From contig NZ_JAVBXS010000009.1 in the NCBI RefSeq assembly GCF_030824435.1, forward strand, positions 1-58,586: a stretch of DNA of 58,586 nucleotides. The letters run 5' to 3'. The position numbers and the translations under genes were made by a program. The notes under the pieces are model-generated. The model made no database searches and was not told the origin of the DNA. It worked only from the letters and a program-made list of their open reading frames with translations. Source of the DNA: Rheinheimera sp. Lineage in GTDB: Bacteria > Pseudomonadota > Gammaproteobacteria > Enterobacterales > Alteromonadaceae. Positions 9,187 through 17,586 of the stretch are shown in pieces (positions within the stretch are counted from its first letter, which is position 1; each line of letters begins with the position of its first letter).

Positions 9187-9229
9187 TAAGTAAAAGCGTA
9201 AAACACCGACAATTAATGAGGTAACTATC

Positions 9230-9898
9230 ATGGGTATTTTCTCTCGCTTCTCAGACATCGTGAATTCAAACATCAACGCTTTATTAGATAAAGCGGAAGA
9301 TCCGGAAAAAATGGTGCGCTTAATTATTCAGGAAATGGAAGACACCTTGGTTGAAGTTCGTTCAACCTCAGCAAAAACCATTGCCGAGAAAAAAGAACTG
9401 CAACGTGTTGTAAACCGCCTGGAAGAAGAAGTCGCCGACTGGCAGGCAAAAGCTGAACTGGCTTTGTCAAAAAATCGTGACGATTTAGCCCGCTCAGCGC
9501 TGGTTGAAAAACAAAAAGCTGCAGATCAGGCCGCAGCCGTTACAGCAGACATCGCAAATCTGGACGCTCATGTCAGCAAGTTACAGGACGAAGTGGCACA
9601 ATTGCAGGAAAAACTGGCTGACGCCAAAGCACGTCAAAAATCCATGTTGATGCGCCAAAAAACAGTTGCTTCAAGGTTAGAAGTTAAAAAATCGTTAGAC
9701 AGCAACCGCTTAAACGATGCAATGTATAAGTTCGAACGTTACGAGCAAAAAATTGACACGCTGGAAGCCCAGGTAGAATCTTACGATTTAGGTAAAAAAA
9801 CCTTACGTGATGAATTTGCTGAACTGGCAGCGCAAGATCAAATTGACTCAGAACTGGCTGCATTAAAAGCAAAACTGAATAACGATAACAACGCCTGA
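9230..9898 (+). CDS. pspA: Phage shock protein A
   Basis: This 222-residue PspA/ESCRT-III family coiled-coil protein binds stressed inner membranes and represses PspF. The amphipathic N-terminus (MGIFSRFSDIVNSNINALLDKAEDPEKMVR) is typical, and the rest is nearly all long helices rich in Glu, Lys and Ala. The length equals E. coli PspA. The start is preceded by a good Shine-Dalgarno sequence. It heads pspABC behind a sigma54-like promoter. Confidence 0.96.
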   Translation: MGIFSRFSDIVNSNINALLDKAEDPEKMVRLIIQEMEDTLVEVRSTSAKTIAEKKELQRVVNRLEEEVADWQAKAELALSKNRDDLARSALVEKQKAADQAAAVTADIANLDAHVSKLQDEVAQLQEKLADAKARQKSMLMRQKTVASRLEVKKSLDSNRLNDAMYKFERYEQKIDTLEAQVESYDLGKKTLRDEFAELAAQDQIDSELAALKAKLNNDNNA

Positions 9899-9910
9899 TT
9901 TTCAGGCGTT
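9890..9910 (+). other. Hairpin between pspA and pspB
   Basis: The stem AACGCCTGA / TCAGGCGTT spans the pspA stop codon, with only a short T-stretch after it. It may be a leaky terminator or an mRNA 3' stabiliser that keeps PspA more abundant than PspB and PspC. The function is inferred. Confidence 0.5.
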
Positions 9911-9923
9911 TGGGAGTATCAAC

Positions 9924-10166
9924 ATGGAAATTAACGAATTTATTGGTGTACCGCTGATCCTGTTTATGATCTTTGTGGCGCCAATCTGGGTCATCATGCA
10001 CTACCGCAGTAAAAACAAAATGTCTGAAGGTTTGTCAGACACTGAGCTGGCGCAGCTGAATGATCTGGCTAACAGAGCTGAAAAAATGGCAGACCGCATT
10101 AAAACGCTGGAAGCCATTCTGGATGCTGAGTCGCCAAACTGGAGACGCGAGCATGAGCACAGTTAA
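9924..10166 (+). CDS. pspB: Phage shock protein B
   Basis: This is an 80-residue inner-membrane protein with one N-terminal transmembrane helix (VPLILFMIFVAPIWVIMHY) and a cytoplasmic helical region (LNDLANRAEKMADRIKTLEAIL). With PspC it senses envelope stress and releases PspA from PspF. The length and sequence fit the PspB family. It overlaps pspC by 14 nt. Confidence 0.94.
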   Translation: MEINEFIGVPLILFMIFVAPIWVIMHYRSKNKMSEGLSDTELAQLNDLANRAEKMADRIKTLEAILDAESPNWRREHEHS

Positions 10167-10563
10167 AAAAGAATTGTTGCGGGATGACCGCAACGGCAAA
10201 ATCGCCGGTGTCTGCGCCGGTATTGCCGACTACTTCGGCTGGGAGCTGTGGTTAGTCCGGGTGGTGGCACTGGCGTCTGTGTTGCTGGGTTTTGGCAGCT
10301 TTTTACCTGTGTTGTATTTTGTTGGCTGGATAGTATTGGAGAAAAAATCGGTGGCAGAAGCCCGCAAGGGCACACCACCTGTGCCGAAAGTTGACAGGCC
10401 TGTTGAAGTGAAAACCCGCATCTGGCAACGGGGTGAAGCACCAAAACAAGCGCTGAACCATCTGCAGCAGCAGTTTGATCATATCGAACAACGACTACGC
10501 AATATGGAGCGTCATGTGACCTCCAGCAAATACCAGTTAAACCGCGAGTTTAACAGACTCTGA
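10153..10563 (+). CDS. pspC: Phage shock protein C
   Basis: This 136-residue PspC-domain protein starts at ATG 10153 inside the end of pspB; the longer upstream reading lacks family similarity. The N-terminal PspC motif reads LLRDDRNGKIAGVCAGIADYFG, followed by a hydrophobic segment (LVRVVALASVLLGF, LPVLYFVGWIVL). The C-terminus is a charged amphipathic helix (HIEQRLRNMERHVTS). No pspD or pspE follows. Confidence 0.92.
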   Translation: MSTVKKELLRDDRNGKIAGVCAGIADYFGWELWLVRVVALASVLLGFGSFLPVLYFVGWIVLEKKSVAEARKGTPPVPKVDRPVEVKTRIWQRGEAPKQALNHLQQQFDHIEQRLRNMERHVTSSKYQLNREFNRL

Positions 10564-10564
10564 C

Positions 10565-10582
10565 AGCCACCTTTGGGTGGCT
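10565..10582 (+). other. Hairpin between pspC and ycjX
   Basis: AGCCACC / GGTGGCT with a 4-nt loop begins 2 nt after the pspC stop. There is no real U-tract, so it is probably a partial terminator or a processing/stability element separating pspABC from ycjXF. Confidence 0.5.
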
Positions 10583-10609
10583 TCCCATCAAACGGCATTT
10601 GGAGGGCAG

Positions 10610-11989
10610 ATGCAAATCTGGCAAGAGTTCCAGCAGCAAAGTCAGCAACTTACCAAGCGTGTATTCAATCGTCATCTCAGGTTGGGGGTGACAGGTTTAT
10701 CCGGTGCCGGCAAAACGGCCTTTATTACCAGTCTGGTCAATCAGTTGACTGCTCCGGTAGATACAGTCAGATTGCCTTTTTTTTCGCCATTGCAACAACA
10801 GCGTTTTTTAGGTGGCCGTATTGATACGTCTCAGGCCATGCAAACACCGCGTTTTTCCTATGAAAGCAATCTGCAACAAATACAGCAGGGGCAGTGGCCG
10901 GCTTCAACCAGCAGCTGGAGCCAGTTGTCGCTGAACCTGAGATATAAACCTGCCGGTGGTCTGGCGGCGCAATTAACCGATTATCGCGAGCTGCAACTGG
11001 ATGTAGTGGATTATCCGGGCGAGTGGTTACTGGACCTGCCCATGTTGCAACAGGATTATCAAAGTTGGTGTCAGTTCAGCTGGCAGCTGTTTGAAAAACC
11101 ACATCGTGCTGAACTTGCGGCTGAATTTGCGGCTTATTTACAACAAGTGGATTTGGACGATGATTCTGAACTGCAGTTGCAGCAACTGACCAACACATAC
11201 AGTGCATTGCTGCAAAAGTTTCGCCTGCAAAGTCATGCCTGCTTGTTACAGCCTGGCCGGCTGTTATTGCCGGCAGAACTTGCCGGCACACCGTTATTGC
11301 AGTTATTGCCGTTATTACCTTCGCAACTGCAGCAGCCTTCAAAATTATTAAGCCGGTTGCAACAGCATTATGCCAGTTATCAAAAGCTGGTAATCACACC
11401 TTTTTATCAGCAGTATTTTGCCGGCATTGACCATCAGGTGGTGCTGGTGGATTGTCTGTCAGCACTTAACGCCGGTTACGATGTACTGCAGGAGTTGCAG
11501 CAGGCGCTGATGCTGATTTTGCAAAGTTTTCATTATGGCCCGACGGGCTGGTGGCGTCGCTTATTTAAACCCCGCATCAGCAAAGTATTATTTGCCGCCA
11601 GTAAGGCCGATCAACTCACACCGGAACAACATAAAAATTTGACGTTATTACTGCAGCAATTGTTGCAGCAGCCTCTGCAGGACAGCCGTTATCAATATTG
11701 CCAGTCTGAAGCTATGGCGCTGTCGGCAGTGGTTTGCAGTGACATAGGTCAGGTGCAAACGGCAGAAGGGTTACAAGCCTGTTTACAGGGCATTTCGGCG
11801 CAAAGTGGCGAGCTCATTACTTTGTATCCCGGTGAGGTGCCCTGGTCTATGCCATCTCCCTTGTTGTTTTCACACCATCGTTTTGCTTTTCCCGCGTTTT
11901 TGCCAAGGCCAATACCAAAGCAGCAGGTACTGCCACAGTTAAGACTGGATCAGGCGCTGGAATTTTTACTTGGAGATCACCTGACATGA
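10610..11989 (+). CDS. ycjX: YcjX family P-loop protein
   Basis: This 459-residue protein belongs to the YcjX/DUF463 family of predicted nucleotide-binding proteins usually found with psp genes. The P-loop GLSGAGKT is at residues 29-36. ATG 10610 is preferred because GGAGG lies at 10601-10605; a GTG at 10577 lies inside the intergenic hairpin. The protein is very rich in Gln and Leu. It overlaps ycjF by 4 nt (ATGA). The molecular role is not firmly known; membrane-stress function is inferred from context. Confidence 0.92.
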   Translation: MQIWQEFQQQSQQLTKRVFNRHLRLGVTGLSGAGKTAFITSLVNQLTAPVDTVRLPFFSPLQQQRFLGGRIDTSQAMQTPRFSYESNLQQIQQGQWPASTSSWSQLSLNLRYKPAGGLAAQLTDYRELQLDVVDYPGEWLLDLPMLQQDYQSWCQFSWQLFEKPHRAELAAEFAAYLQQVDLDDDSELQLQQLTNTYSALLQKFRLQSHACLLQPGRLLLPAELAGTPLLQLLPLLPSQLQQPSKLLSRLQQHYASYQKLVITPFYQQYFAGIDHQVVLVDCLSALNAGYDVLQELQQALMLILQSFHYGPTGWWRRLFKPRISKVLFAASKADQLTPEQHKNLTLLLQQLLQQPLQDSRYQYCQSEAMALSAVVCSDIGQVQTAEGLQACLQGISAQSGELITLYPGEVPWSMPSPLLFSHHRFAFPAFLPRPIPKQQVLPQLRLDQALEFLLGDHLT

Positions 11990-13005
11990 CGGAATTGAAA
12001 AAAGCCGTTGTTTTTGATGAAACCGGTTTTGTTGCGCTGCAGCCTGAAATAACGGATCAAGCGCCATTGGTGCCAACCCGGCAATTCCAGAATACAGAAT
12101 TTGTCACAGAGCAAGTGCCGCCAAATGTCGAAATACCGGTGGCAAAACCAGACCCCAATTTTTGGTGGTGGGGAGGCGCTTTTGCCAGTTTGACCGCTCT
12201 GGCGCTTTGGCAGTGGGCCACTTTTGTTATGGACAGCTGGCAGGCCGGTCTGTTGCAAGGCGGTCTGGTGTCGCTGTTGACATTCAGTGTGTCGGCTTTG
12301 TTAGCCCGTTTTGGTTATAGCCAGTGGCGGCTTAGTCGTCAGCTGAAACAACGGCAACACTGGCGTCTGGCTGAACTGCGGTTAAACCAGTCCGAACAGT
12401 TCGGTGAGGCTATGCCCATCTGTACACAAATTCACGCCAGTATGCAGCAGCAATTATTAGTTACACCTTTGTGGCAAGAGTTTAAACAACAGCATAAAGC
12501 GGAATTTAGCGACACCGAAGTGCTGCAACTTTTTGAAATTACAGTGCTTAAGCCAGTCGATAAATTGGTTGAACAACAAATTCGTCAGGCTGCGATGCAA
12601 AGTGGTGTTGCTGTGGCGCTCAGCCCATTTGCGCTGGCCGATATGTTGCTCGTGTTATGGCGTGGTAGCCTGATGCTCAGAGAAATTTCCGCACTTTATG
12701 GTAGTCCCATCGGCAAACTGCAAAGTATGCGTATGATAAAAAAATGCATCAAAACGTTGTTTTTTACCGGAGCCAGTGAAATGGCAGTTGATGTTGGCAG
12801 CGATTTGTTAGGTGCAGAACTGACCGGGAAATTGTCGGCCCGGCTTGGGCAAGGGTTACTTGCCGGTGTTCTGGTGGCTAGGTTGGGTCGTTTTGCCCAG
12901 CAAGAACTCAGACCCTGGCCGAAAAAAGAGCCGGAACAAATATTATTGCGCCAGGTGGCTGGTGATTTGTTGCAAAAGCTTAAACCAGGGACAACTGCAA
13001 ACTAA
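11986..13005 (+). CDS. ycjF: UPF0283 membrane protein YcjF
   Basis: This 339-residue DUF697-type membrane protein is the usual partner of YcjX. Two hydrophobic helices (about residues 60-105: WWWGGAFASLTALALWQWA and LLQGGLVSLLTFSVSALLA) are followed by the conserved C-terminal domain with ALSPFALADMLLVLWRGSLML and a Gly-rich amphipathic tail. Translation is coupled to ycjX by an ATGA overlap. The function is unknown beyond association with the Psp response. Confidence 0.9.
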   Translation: MTELKKAVVFDETGFVALQPEITDQAPLVPTRQFQNTEFVTEQVPPNVEIPVAKPDPNFWWWGGAFASLTALALWQWATFVMDSWQAGLLQGGLVSLLTFSVSALLARFGYSQWRLSRQLKQRQHWRLAELRLNQSEQFGEAMPICTQIHASMQQQLLVTPLWQEFKQQHKAEFSDTEVLQLFEITVLKPVDKLVEQQIRQAAMQSGVAVALSPFALADMLLVLWRGSLMLREISALYGSPIGKLQSMRMIKKCIKTLFFTGASEMAVDVGSDLLGAELTGKLSARLGQGLLAGVLVARLGRFAQQELRPWPKKEPEQILLRQVAGDLLQKLKPGTTAN

Positions 13006-13051
13006 TTTTTACAACTCTGTGTTTTGTGTTGCTTGTTGATCTGCCGGCTGT

Positions 13052-13067
13052 AGACTGACAGATGTCT
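13052..13067 (+). promoter_or_regulatory. Possible MetJ operator upstream of megL
   Basis: Two adjacent 8-mers, AGACTGAC and AGATGTCT, resemble tandem met boxes (AGACGTCT); the second matches 7 of 8 and the first 4 of 8. They lie about 70 bp upstream of a methionine-metabolism gene. This is weak and rests on pattern alone. Confidence 0.25.
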
Positions 13068-13138
13068 GTATGCCTTGTGGTTGATATAACTAATTTGCTT
13101 TGATTAAAAATAAATCATCTAAGGCAGTAGTTTTTGTT

Positions 13139-14344
13139 ATGAGCAGTTCACAGCAGTTTAACCACGCAGAAACCCAATGTATTCACGCCGGTAAAGTTAA
13201 AGACGCCCAATACGGTGCTTTAGCAACACCTTTGTATCAAACTTCCACTTTTGTTTTTGACAGCGCCGAGCAGGGCGCCGCCCGTTTTGCCGGTGAAGAG
13301 CCGGGTTATATTTACACCCGTCTGGGGAACCCGACCACCCGCGAGCTGGAATTAAAAGTTGCTGCGCTTGAAGGTATGGCAGACGCTGCAGCAACTGCCA
13401 CCGGTATGGGCGCAGTAGCGGCTGCCACTATGGCGTTTTTACAACAGGGTGATCATCTGATTGCCAGCAAAGCCATTTATGGTTGTAGTTTTGCGCTTTT
13501 TAATCATCAGTTTGCCCGTTATGGTATTGAGGTCAGTTTTGTGGATATGACTGACCATGCTGCCGTTGCTGCGGCACTTAAACCAAATACCAAAATGTTG
13601 TTTGCCGAAACACCCATTAACCCGAATCTGGTGGTGTTGGATCTGGAATTCTTGGGCAGTTTTTGTAAAAAACACGGCATTATCTCGGTGATTGACAACA
13701 CTTTTTTAACGCCGTTATTGCAGCAACCAGCCCGTTATGGCATCGACATTGTGTTGCACAGCGCTACTAAATATCTGAACGGACACGGTGATTTAGTGGC
13801 TGGCATTATTGTGTCAGATGCCGAAAAAATTCAGACCATTAAACTCACTACACTCAAAGATATGGGCGCAACCATTAGCCCACATGATGCCTGGCTCATC
13901 ATCCGCGGTCTGAAAACATTGTCAGTGCGGATGGAGCGTCACTGCGCCAATGCCCAGCGGGTTGCAGAATATCTGGCTCAACATCCTGCCATTGATACCG
14001 TCTATTACCCGGGTTTACCTGATCACCCGGGTTATCGTTTTATCGGTAAACAAATGAAAGCCGCCGGTGGTGTGTTGGCCTTTGAAATTAAAGGCAGCCT
14101 GGAAGATGGCCGTTATTTTATTAATCAATGTCAGTTGCTCAGTCTGGCAGTCAGTCTGGGTGATGCGGAATCTCTTATTCAACACCCGGCGTCAATGACC
14201 CACAGCCCTTACAGTGCAGAAGAGCGTCAGGCGGCCGGTATCAGCGACGGTTTGATTCGCATTTCTGTTGGCCTTGAGCATGTGGAAGACATTATCGCTG
14301 ACCTGTCTCAGGCACTAGTAAAGATGCAAGGACAGCAGAAATAA
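13139..14344 (+). CDS. megL: Methionine gamma-lyase
   Basis: This 401-residue PLP enzyme of the Cys/Met metabolism family splits methionine into methanethiol, 2-oxobutyrate and ammonia. With the start at ATG 13139 the PLP lysine is Lys211 (HSATKYLNGHGD) and the cysteine in YGCSF is Cys116, the same numbers as in Pseudomonas putida methionine gamma-lyase. Cys116 separates this enzyme from cystathionine gamma-synthase and beta-lyase. The C-terminal SLGDAESLIQHPASMTHS also matches. A longer reading from TTG 13100 is less likely. O-acetylhomoserine sulfhydrylase is the main alternative. Confidence 0.88.
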   Translation: MSSSQQFNHAETQCIHAGKVKDAQYGALATPLYQTSTFVFDSAEQGAARFAGEEPGYIYTRLGNPTTRELELKVAALEGMADAAATATGMGAVAAATMAFLQQGDHLIASKAIYGCSFALFNHQFARYGIEVSFVDMTDHAAVAAALKPNTKMLFAETPINPNLVVLDLEFLGSFCKKHGIISVIDNTFLTPLLQQPARYGIDIVLHSATKYLNGHGDLVAGIIVSDAEKIQTIKLTTLKDMGATISPHDAWLIIRGLKTLSVRMERHCANAQRVAEYLAQHPAIDTVYYPGLPDHPGYRFIGKQMKAAGGVLAFEIKGSLEDGRYFINQCQLLSLAVSLGDAESLIQHPASMTHSPYSAEERQAAGISDGLIRISVGLEHVEDIIADLSQALVKMQGQQK

Positions 14345-14385
14345 CTAAGCAATATCAGATGGTTATACTCAGTCCTTGAGTCGTC

Positions 14386-14403
14386 TGTATAAAAATGGTT
14401 ACA
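14386..14403 (+). promoter_or_regulatory. TyrR box upstream of phhA
   Basis: TGTATAAAAATGGTTACA fits the TyrR operator TGTA-N10-TACA exactly in its outer arms. It lies 118 bp upstream of phhA, and tyrR itself is two genes downstream. Confidence 0.65.
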
Positions 14404-14439
14404 AAGCCGCAGTGCCGATTTCACCGCCAACGATTAACA

Positions 14440-14467
14440 GCCGGATCCCAATCATCTAGGATCCGGC
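14440..14467 (+). other. Perfect inverted repeat in the phhA leader
   Basis: GCCGGATCC (14440-14448) and GGATCCGGC (14459-14467) form a perfect 9-bp stem with a 10-nt loop, between the TyrR box and phhA. No T-run follows. It may be an mRNA structure in the leader or the 3' end of the megL transcript. Confidence 0.5.
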
Positions 14468-14520
14468 CATCAAAGCCCACCGTCAGAGTTCAGGGCTAGT
14501 CAGAATCAACAGGTAGTAAC

Positions 14521-15312
14521 ATGAGTAAATATGTGTCAAAACAATCCGACGCCAATGGTTTTATTGCCTGGTCGGCGGAAGAAAATGAAATCTGGAGTGC
14601 GCTGATTGCCCGTCAGTTGTCCTGCATCAAAGGCAAAGCTTGTGATGAATATATGGCAGGCCTTGATAAATTAAATTTACCGACAGACAGAATTCCGCAG
14701 CTGGAAGAAGTCAGCAAAGTACTGCGCGCAACCACAGGTTGGGAATGTGCTGAAGTGCCGGCGCTCATCAGTTTTGACCGGTTTTTTGAACTGCTGGCCA
14801 ATAAAAAATTTCCGGTCGCCACTTTTATCCGCAGCAAAGAAGAATTTGATTATTTGCAGGAGCCGGATATTTTCCACGAAATTTTTGGTCACTGTGCCAT
14901 GTTAACTCATCCGGATTTTGCTGAATTTACGCATATTTACGGCAAGTTAGGACTGGCTGCCAGCAAAGAAGACCGGGTCTATCTGGCGCGTTTGTATTGG
15001 TTCACTATCGAATTTGGTTTGCTGCAAACGGACGACGGCCTGCGTATTTATGGGGGTGGTATTTTATCGTCACCTGGCGAAACCCAATATGCCATGCATT
15101 CTGAGGTGCCGGAGCGCAAAACGCTGGAGGTTGTTGACGTGCTCAGAACGCCATATCGTATTGATATCATGCAACCTATTTATTTTAAAATTAATAAAAT
15201 CCGCGACTTATTCGATATAGCGCATTTAGATTTAATGGCGCTGGTACAACAGGCCAGAGCCCTGGGTATGCATAAACCTAAATTCGAACCTAAACAGAAA
15301 AAAGCCAGCTAA
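14521..15312 (+). CDS. phhA: Phenylalanine 4-monooxygenase
   Basis: This 263-residue bacterial phenylalanine hydroxylase converts Phe to Tyr using O2 and tetrahydropterin. The non-haem iron ligands are visible as His119 and His124 ([11 protein letters not shown]) and Glu164 (WFTIEFGL). The length matches the short prokaryotic enzymes without an N-terminal regulatory domain. It is followed 44 nt later by the pterin recycling gene phhB. A TyrR box lies upstream, so induction by aromatic amino acids is likely. Confidence 0.96.
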   Translation: MSKYVSKQSDANGFIAWSAEENEIWSALIARQLSCIKGKACDEYMAGLDKLNLPTDRIPQLEEVSKVLRATTGWECAEVPALISFDRFFELLANKKFPVATFIRSKEEFDYLQEPDIFHEIFGHCAMLTHPDFAEFTHIYGKLGLAASKEDRVYLARLYWFTIEFGLLQTDDGLRIYGGGILSSPGETQYAMHSEVPERKTLEVVDVLRTPYRIDIMQPIYFKINKIRDLFDIAHLDLMALVQQARALGMHKPKFEPKQKKAS

Positions 15313-15356
15313 TCGCCGGTATTTCCCAGATTAACAAGGATAAAACGAGAACTGTC

Positions 15357-15698
15357 ATGACTGAATTAGCTGTAATGAAATGTGAAGCCTGCCGTGCTGA
15401 CGCGCCAAAAGTGTCAGACGCTGAATTGCCTGAGTTGATGCGTCAGTTGCCGGATTGGGTGCCAGTGGTGCGCGATGGTATTTTGCAGCTGGAGCGCAGC
15501 TACAAGTTTAAGAACTTTAAACTGGCCTGGGCCTTTCACAATAAAGTTGCGGAAATGGCCGAAGCTGAAGGCCATCATCCGGCGTTATTGCTGGAGTGGG
15601 GCAAGCTGACAGTGACCTGGTGGTCGCATTCCATTAAAGGGTTGCATAAAAACGATTTTATTTGTGCCGCTAAAACAGACCAGCTATTGGCCGGCTAA
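15357..15698 (+). CDS. phhB: Pterin-4a-carbinolamine dehydratase
   Basis: This 113-residue PCD/DCoH enzyme dehydrates the 4a-hydroxypterin produced by PhhA. The signature [22 protein letters not shown] contains the catalytic His pair and Trp region. The N-terminus ([19 protein letters not shown]) resembles Pseudomonas PhhB. It is in operon with phhA and is followed by a strong terminator, which separates it from tyrR. Confidence 0.95.
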   Translation: MTELAVMKCEACRADAPKVSDAELPELMRQLPDWVPVVRDGILQLERSYKFKNFKLAWAFHNKVAEMAEAEGHHPALLLEWGKLTVTWWSHSIKGLHKNDFICAAKTDQLLAG

Positions 15699-15716
15699 CA
15701 ACCTTGGTTCGCTGAC

Positions 15717-15745
15717 TTAAAAAGCTGCTTCGGCAGCTTTTTTTA
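15717..15745 (+). terminator. Rho-independent terminator after phhAB
   Basis: AAAGCTGC-TTCG-GCAGCTTT followed by T's: a stem with a stable UUCG loop, 20 nt after the phhB stop. Confidence 0.93.
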
Positions 15746-15760
15746 TGCGTGCAGCAAAAT

Positions 15761-15778
15761 TGTTCACAATAGTTTACA
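15761..15778 (+). promoter_or_regulatory. TyrR box-like site upstream of tyrR
   Basis: TGTTCACAATAGTTTACA is an 18-mer with TGT-N12-ACA symmetry; the right arm TTTACA is consensus. It lies about 70 bp upstream of the tyrR start, consistent with autoregulation. Confidence 0.55.
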
Positions 15779-15849
15779 AAAATACTGGTCTGTCGCGCCG
15801 TGGATGCCGTATTATGAAATAACCCCATCAGTAAAAGGTGCGAGAGGCA

Positions 15850-17412
15850 ATGCGTTTAGAAATCCACTGTCAGGACCGGCTTGGCATAGCGCAGGAAGTT
15901 CTGAATATTCTGGTGCATTATCAGATTGATTTACGCGGTATTGAAGTCGACCCGGTATTGGGTCGTATGTATGTGGCTTTTCCAACGGTCGATTTTGAGA
16001 AATTTCAGGAGCTTATGGCAAAAATCCGCCGTATTCCCGGTGTGGATGATGTCAAAACCACTGCTTTTTTGCCTTCTGAACGTGAACACAATGAGTTATC
16101 GACCCTGCTGAAAACCTTGCCCGATGGTGTGATAGCCATCGATACCAAAGCCAATGTCACCATCATTAACGAAGCTGCTTTGCAGGCTTTGTCGGTTGCT
16201 GCTGCCGATGTGGCAGGGCAGTCTTTGATGAATATGGTGAAAGGTTTTAATTTTTTACGTTGGCTGGAAAGTGATGATGTACTGGCGCAAACCCGCCGGC
16301 TTGAACTCCACGGTAAAAGATTTATCGCCGACATTCTGCCGGTGATGGTGCCGGACGAATCGGGCCACGAAATTCTGGCCGGTGCAGTGATTAACCTCAA
16401 ATCTGAAAGCCGGCTTGGCGAGCAGATGGTGGTATTTAAAAAAGGCGATCAGGAAAGTTTTAACAGCCTGCAAGCCACCAGCAACGTGATGCGCCGTGTC
16501 GTGCGTGAAGCGAAAAAAATGTCGCAGCTTGATGCGCCTATTCTGATTGTTGGTGAAACAGGCACAGGCAAAGAGTTGTTGGCCAGAGCCTGTCACGCTG
16601 CCAGCAGCAGAGCCGGCAAACCGTTTTTAGCGGTGAACTGCGCCGCCATGCCGGACAACGTCGCTGAGTCTGAACTTTTTGGTTATGGCCCTAATGCTTT
16701 TCCTGGCACAGTGGAAGGTAAAAAAGGCATTTTTGAACAAGCCAACAAAGGCACTGTTTTTTTAGATGAAGTTGGTGAAATGTCGCGAGAGCTGCAAACC
16801 AAGTTATTGCGCTTTTTGCAGGATGGCAGCTTCCGCCGTATTGCCGATGAAAATGAAGTGCGGGTGGATGTGCGGGTTATTTGCACCACCCAAAAAGATT
16901 TGCCGGGCATGGTGCAGGAAGGTACTTTCCGCGAAGATTTGTATTACCGGCTGAATGTACTGACTTTGGCATTACCGCCGCTACGCGATCGTAAACAGGA
17001 TATTTTGCCGCTCAGTGAAGCTTTTATTAGTCGTTTTTCGGCACGGCTTGGTCGCAAAGCACCGAGGTTAACCGAAGATTGTGCCCAGTTTATTCAGCAA
17101 TACCCCTGGCCCGGCAATGTACGGCAACTGGAAAATGCTTTGTATCGTGCCGTGACTTTGCTTGAAGGTTATGAACTGGATAAAGAGCAATTGCAGTTGC
17201 CAAGTTACACCAATGATTTTGGTTATCTGGAAAAAGACTTTGACGGCACCCTCGATGAAGCGGTGAAACGTTTTGAAGCCAACTTGCTGCGTAAGTTGTT
17301 TCCAGCTTACCCAAGTTCGCGCCAACTGGCGAAAAAATTGGGTTTAAGCCATACCGCAGTGGCCAATAAACTGCGCGAATACGGCATTAATCGCAAGAGC
17401 GTAAAAATTTAA
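15850..17412 (+). CDS. tyrR: Aromatic amino acid regulator TyrR
   Basis: This 520-residue regulator starts at ATG 15850 (MRLEIHCQDRLGIAQEVL, matching the family N-terminus; a GTG 12 nt earlier is possible). Domains in order: ACT (about 1-75), PAS (about 80-190), AAA+ with Walker A GETGTGKE at 235-242, and a C-terminal Fis-type HTH (SSRQLAKKLGLSHTAVANKL). The sigma54-contact loop, GAFTGA in true sigma54 activators, reads NAFPGT at 282-287. E. coli TyrR lacks this loop altogether, and TyrR acts on sigma70 promoters. It lies between phhAB and hpd, whose upstream regions carry TyrR-like boxes. Confidence 0.95.
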   Translation: MRLEIHCQDRLGIAQEVLNILVHYQIDLRGIEVDPVLGRMYVAFPTVDFEKFQELMAKIRRIPGVDDVKTTAFLPSEREHNELSTLLKTLPDGVIAIDTKANVTIINEAALQALSVAAADVAGQSLMNMVKGFNFLRWLESDDVLAQTRRLELHGKRFIADILPVMVPDESGHEILAGAVINLKSESRLGEQMVVFKKGDQESFNSLQATSNVMRRVVREAKKMSQLDAPILIVGETGTGKELLARACHAASSRAGKPFLAVNCAAMPDNVAESELFGYGPNAFPGTVEGKKGIFEQANKGTVFLDEVGEMSRELQTKLLRFLQDGSFRRIADENEVRVDVRVICTTQKDLPGMVQEGTFREDLYYRLNVLTLALPPLRDRKQDILPLSEAFISRFSARLGRKAPRLTEDCAQFIQQYPWPGNVRQLENALYRAVTLLEGYELDKEQLQLPSYTNDFGYLEKDFDGTLDEAVKRFEANLLRKLFPAYPSSRQLAKKLGLSHTAVANKLREYGINRKSVKI

Positions 17413-17445
17413 TTACGCTTCGTGCGGTAATCTGTACTCAGATAG

Positions 17446-17477
17446 CGCCGGGATCCAGTGATTCCGGCGTTTTTTTT
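17446..17477 (+). terminator. Rho-independent terminator of tyrR
   Basis: CGCCGG (17446-17451) pairs with CCGGCG (17464-17469), extended by partial inner pairing, and is followed by eight T. Confidence 0.92.
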
Positions 17478-17502
17478 ACTGATTTCGGGAAAGTCAGCAT
17501 TT

Positions 17503-17520
17503 CGTATAGCAAAGCGTACA
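17503..17520 (+). promoter_or_regulatory. TyrR box-like site upstream of hpd
   Basis: CGTATAGCAAAGCGTACA fits N-GTA-N10-TAC-N with TACA at the right end, one mismatch from TGTA-N10-TACA. It lies 110 bp upstream of the hpd start. Confidence 0.55.
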
Positions 17521-17586
17521 AAAGAGCTGTTTTTGCCGCTTTTACCCATCTACAGCCGAACCCTTCCATTTTTAGCGGATAGCTTC

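Noticed and set aside
13046-13060. LexA box before megL (CTGT...ACAG)
   Set aside because: The arms are separated by 6 nt instead of 8, and SOS control would make little sense for this gene.
14404-14520. Sigma54 promoter for phhA
   Set aside because: No GG-N10-GC pair with flanking consensus was found, and the TyrR loop is not GAFTGA.
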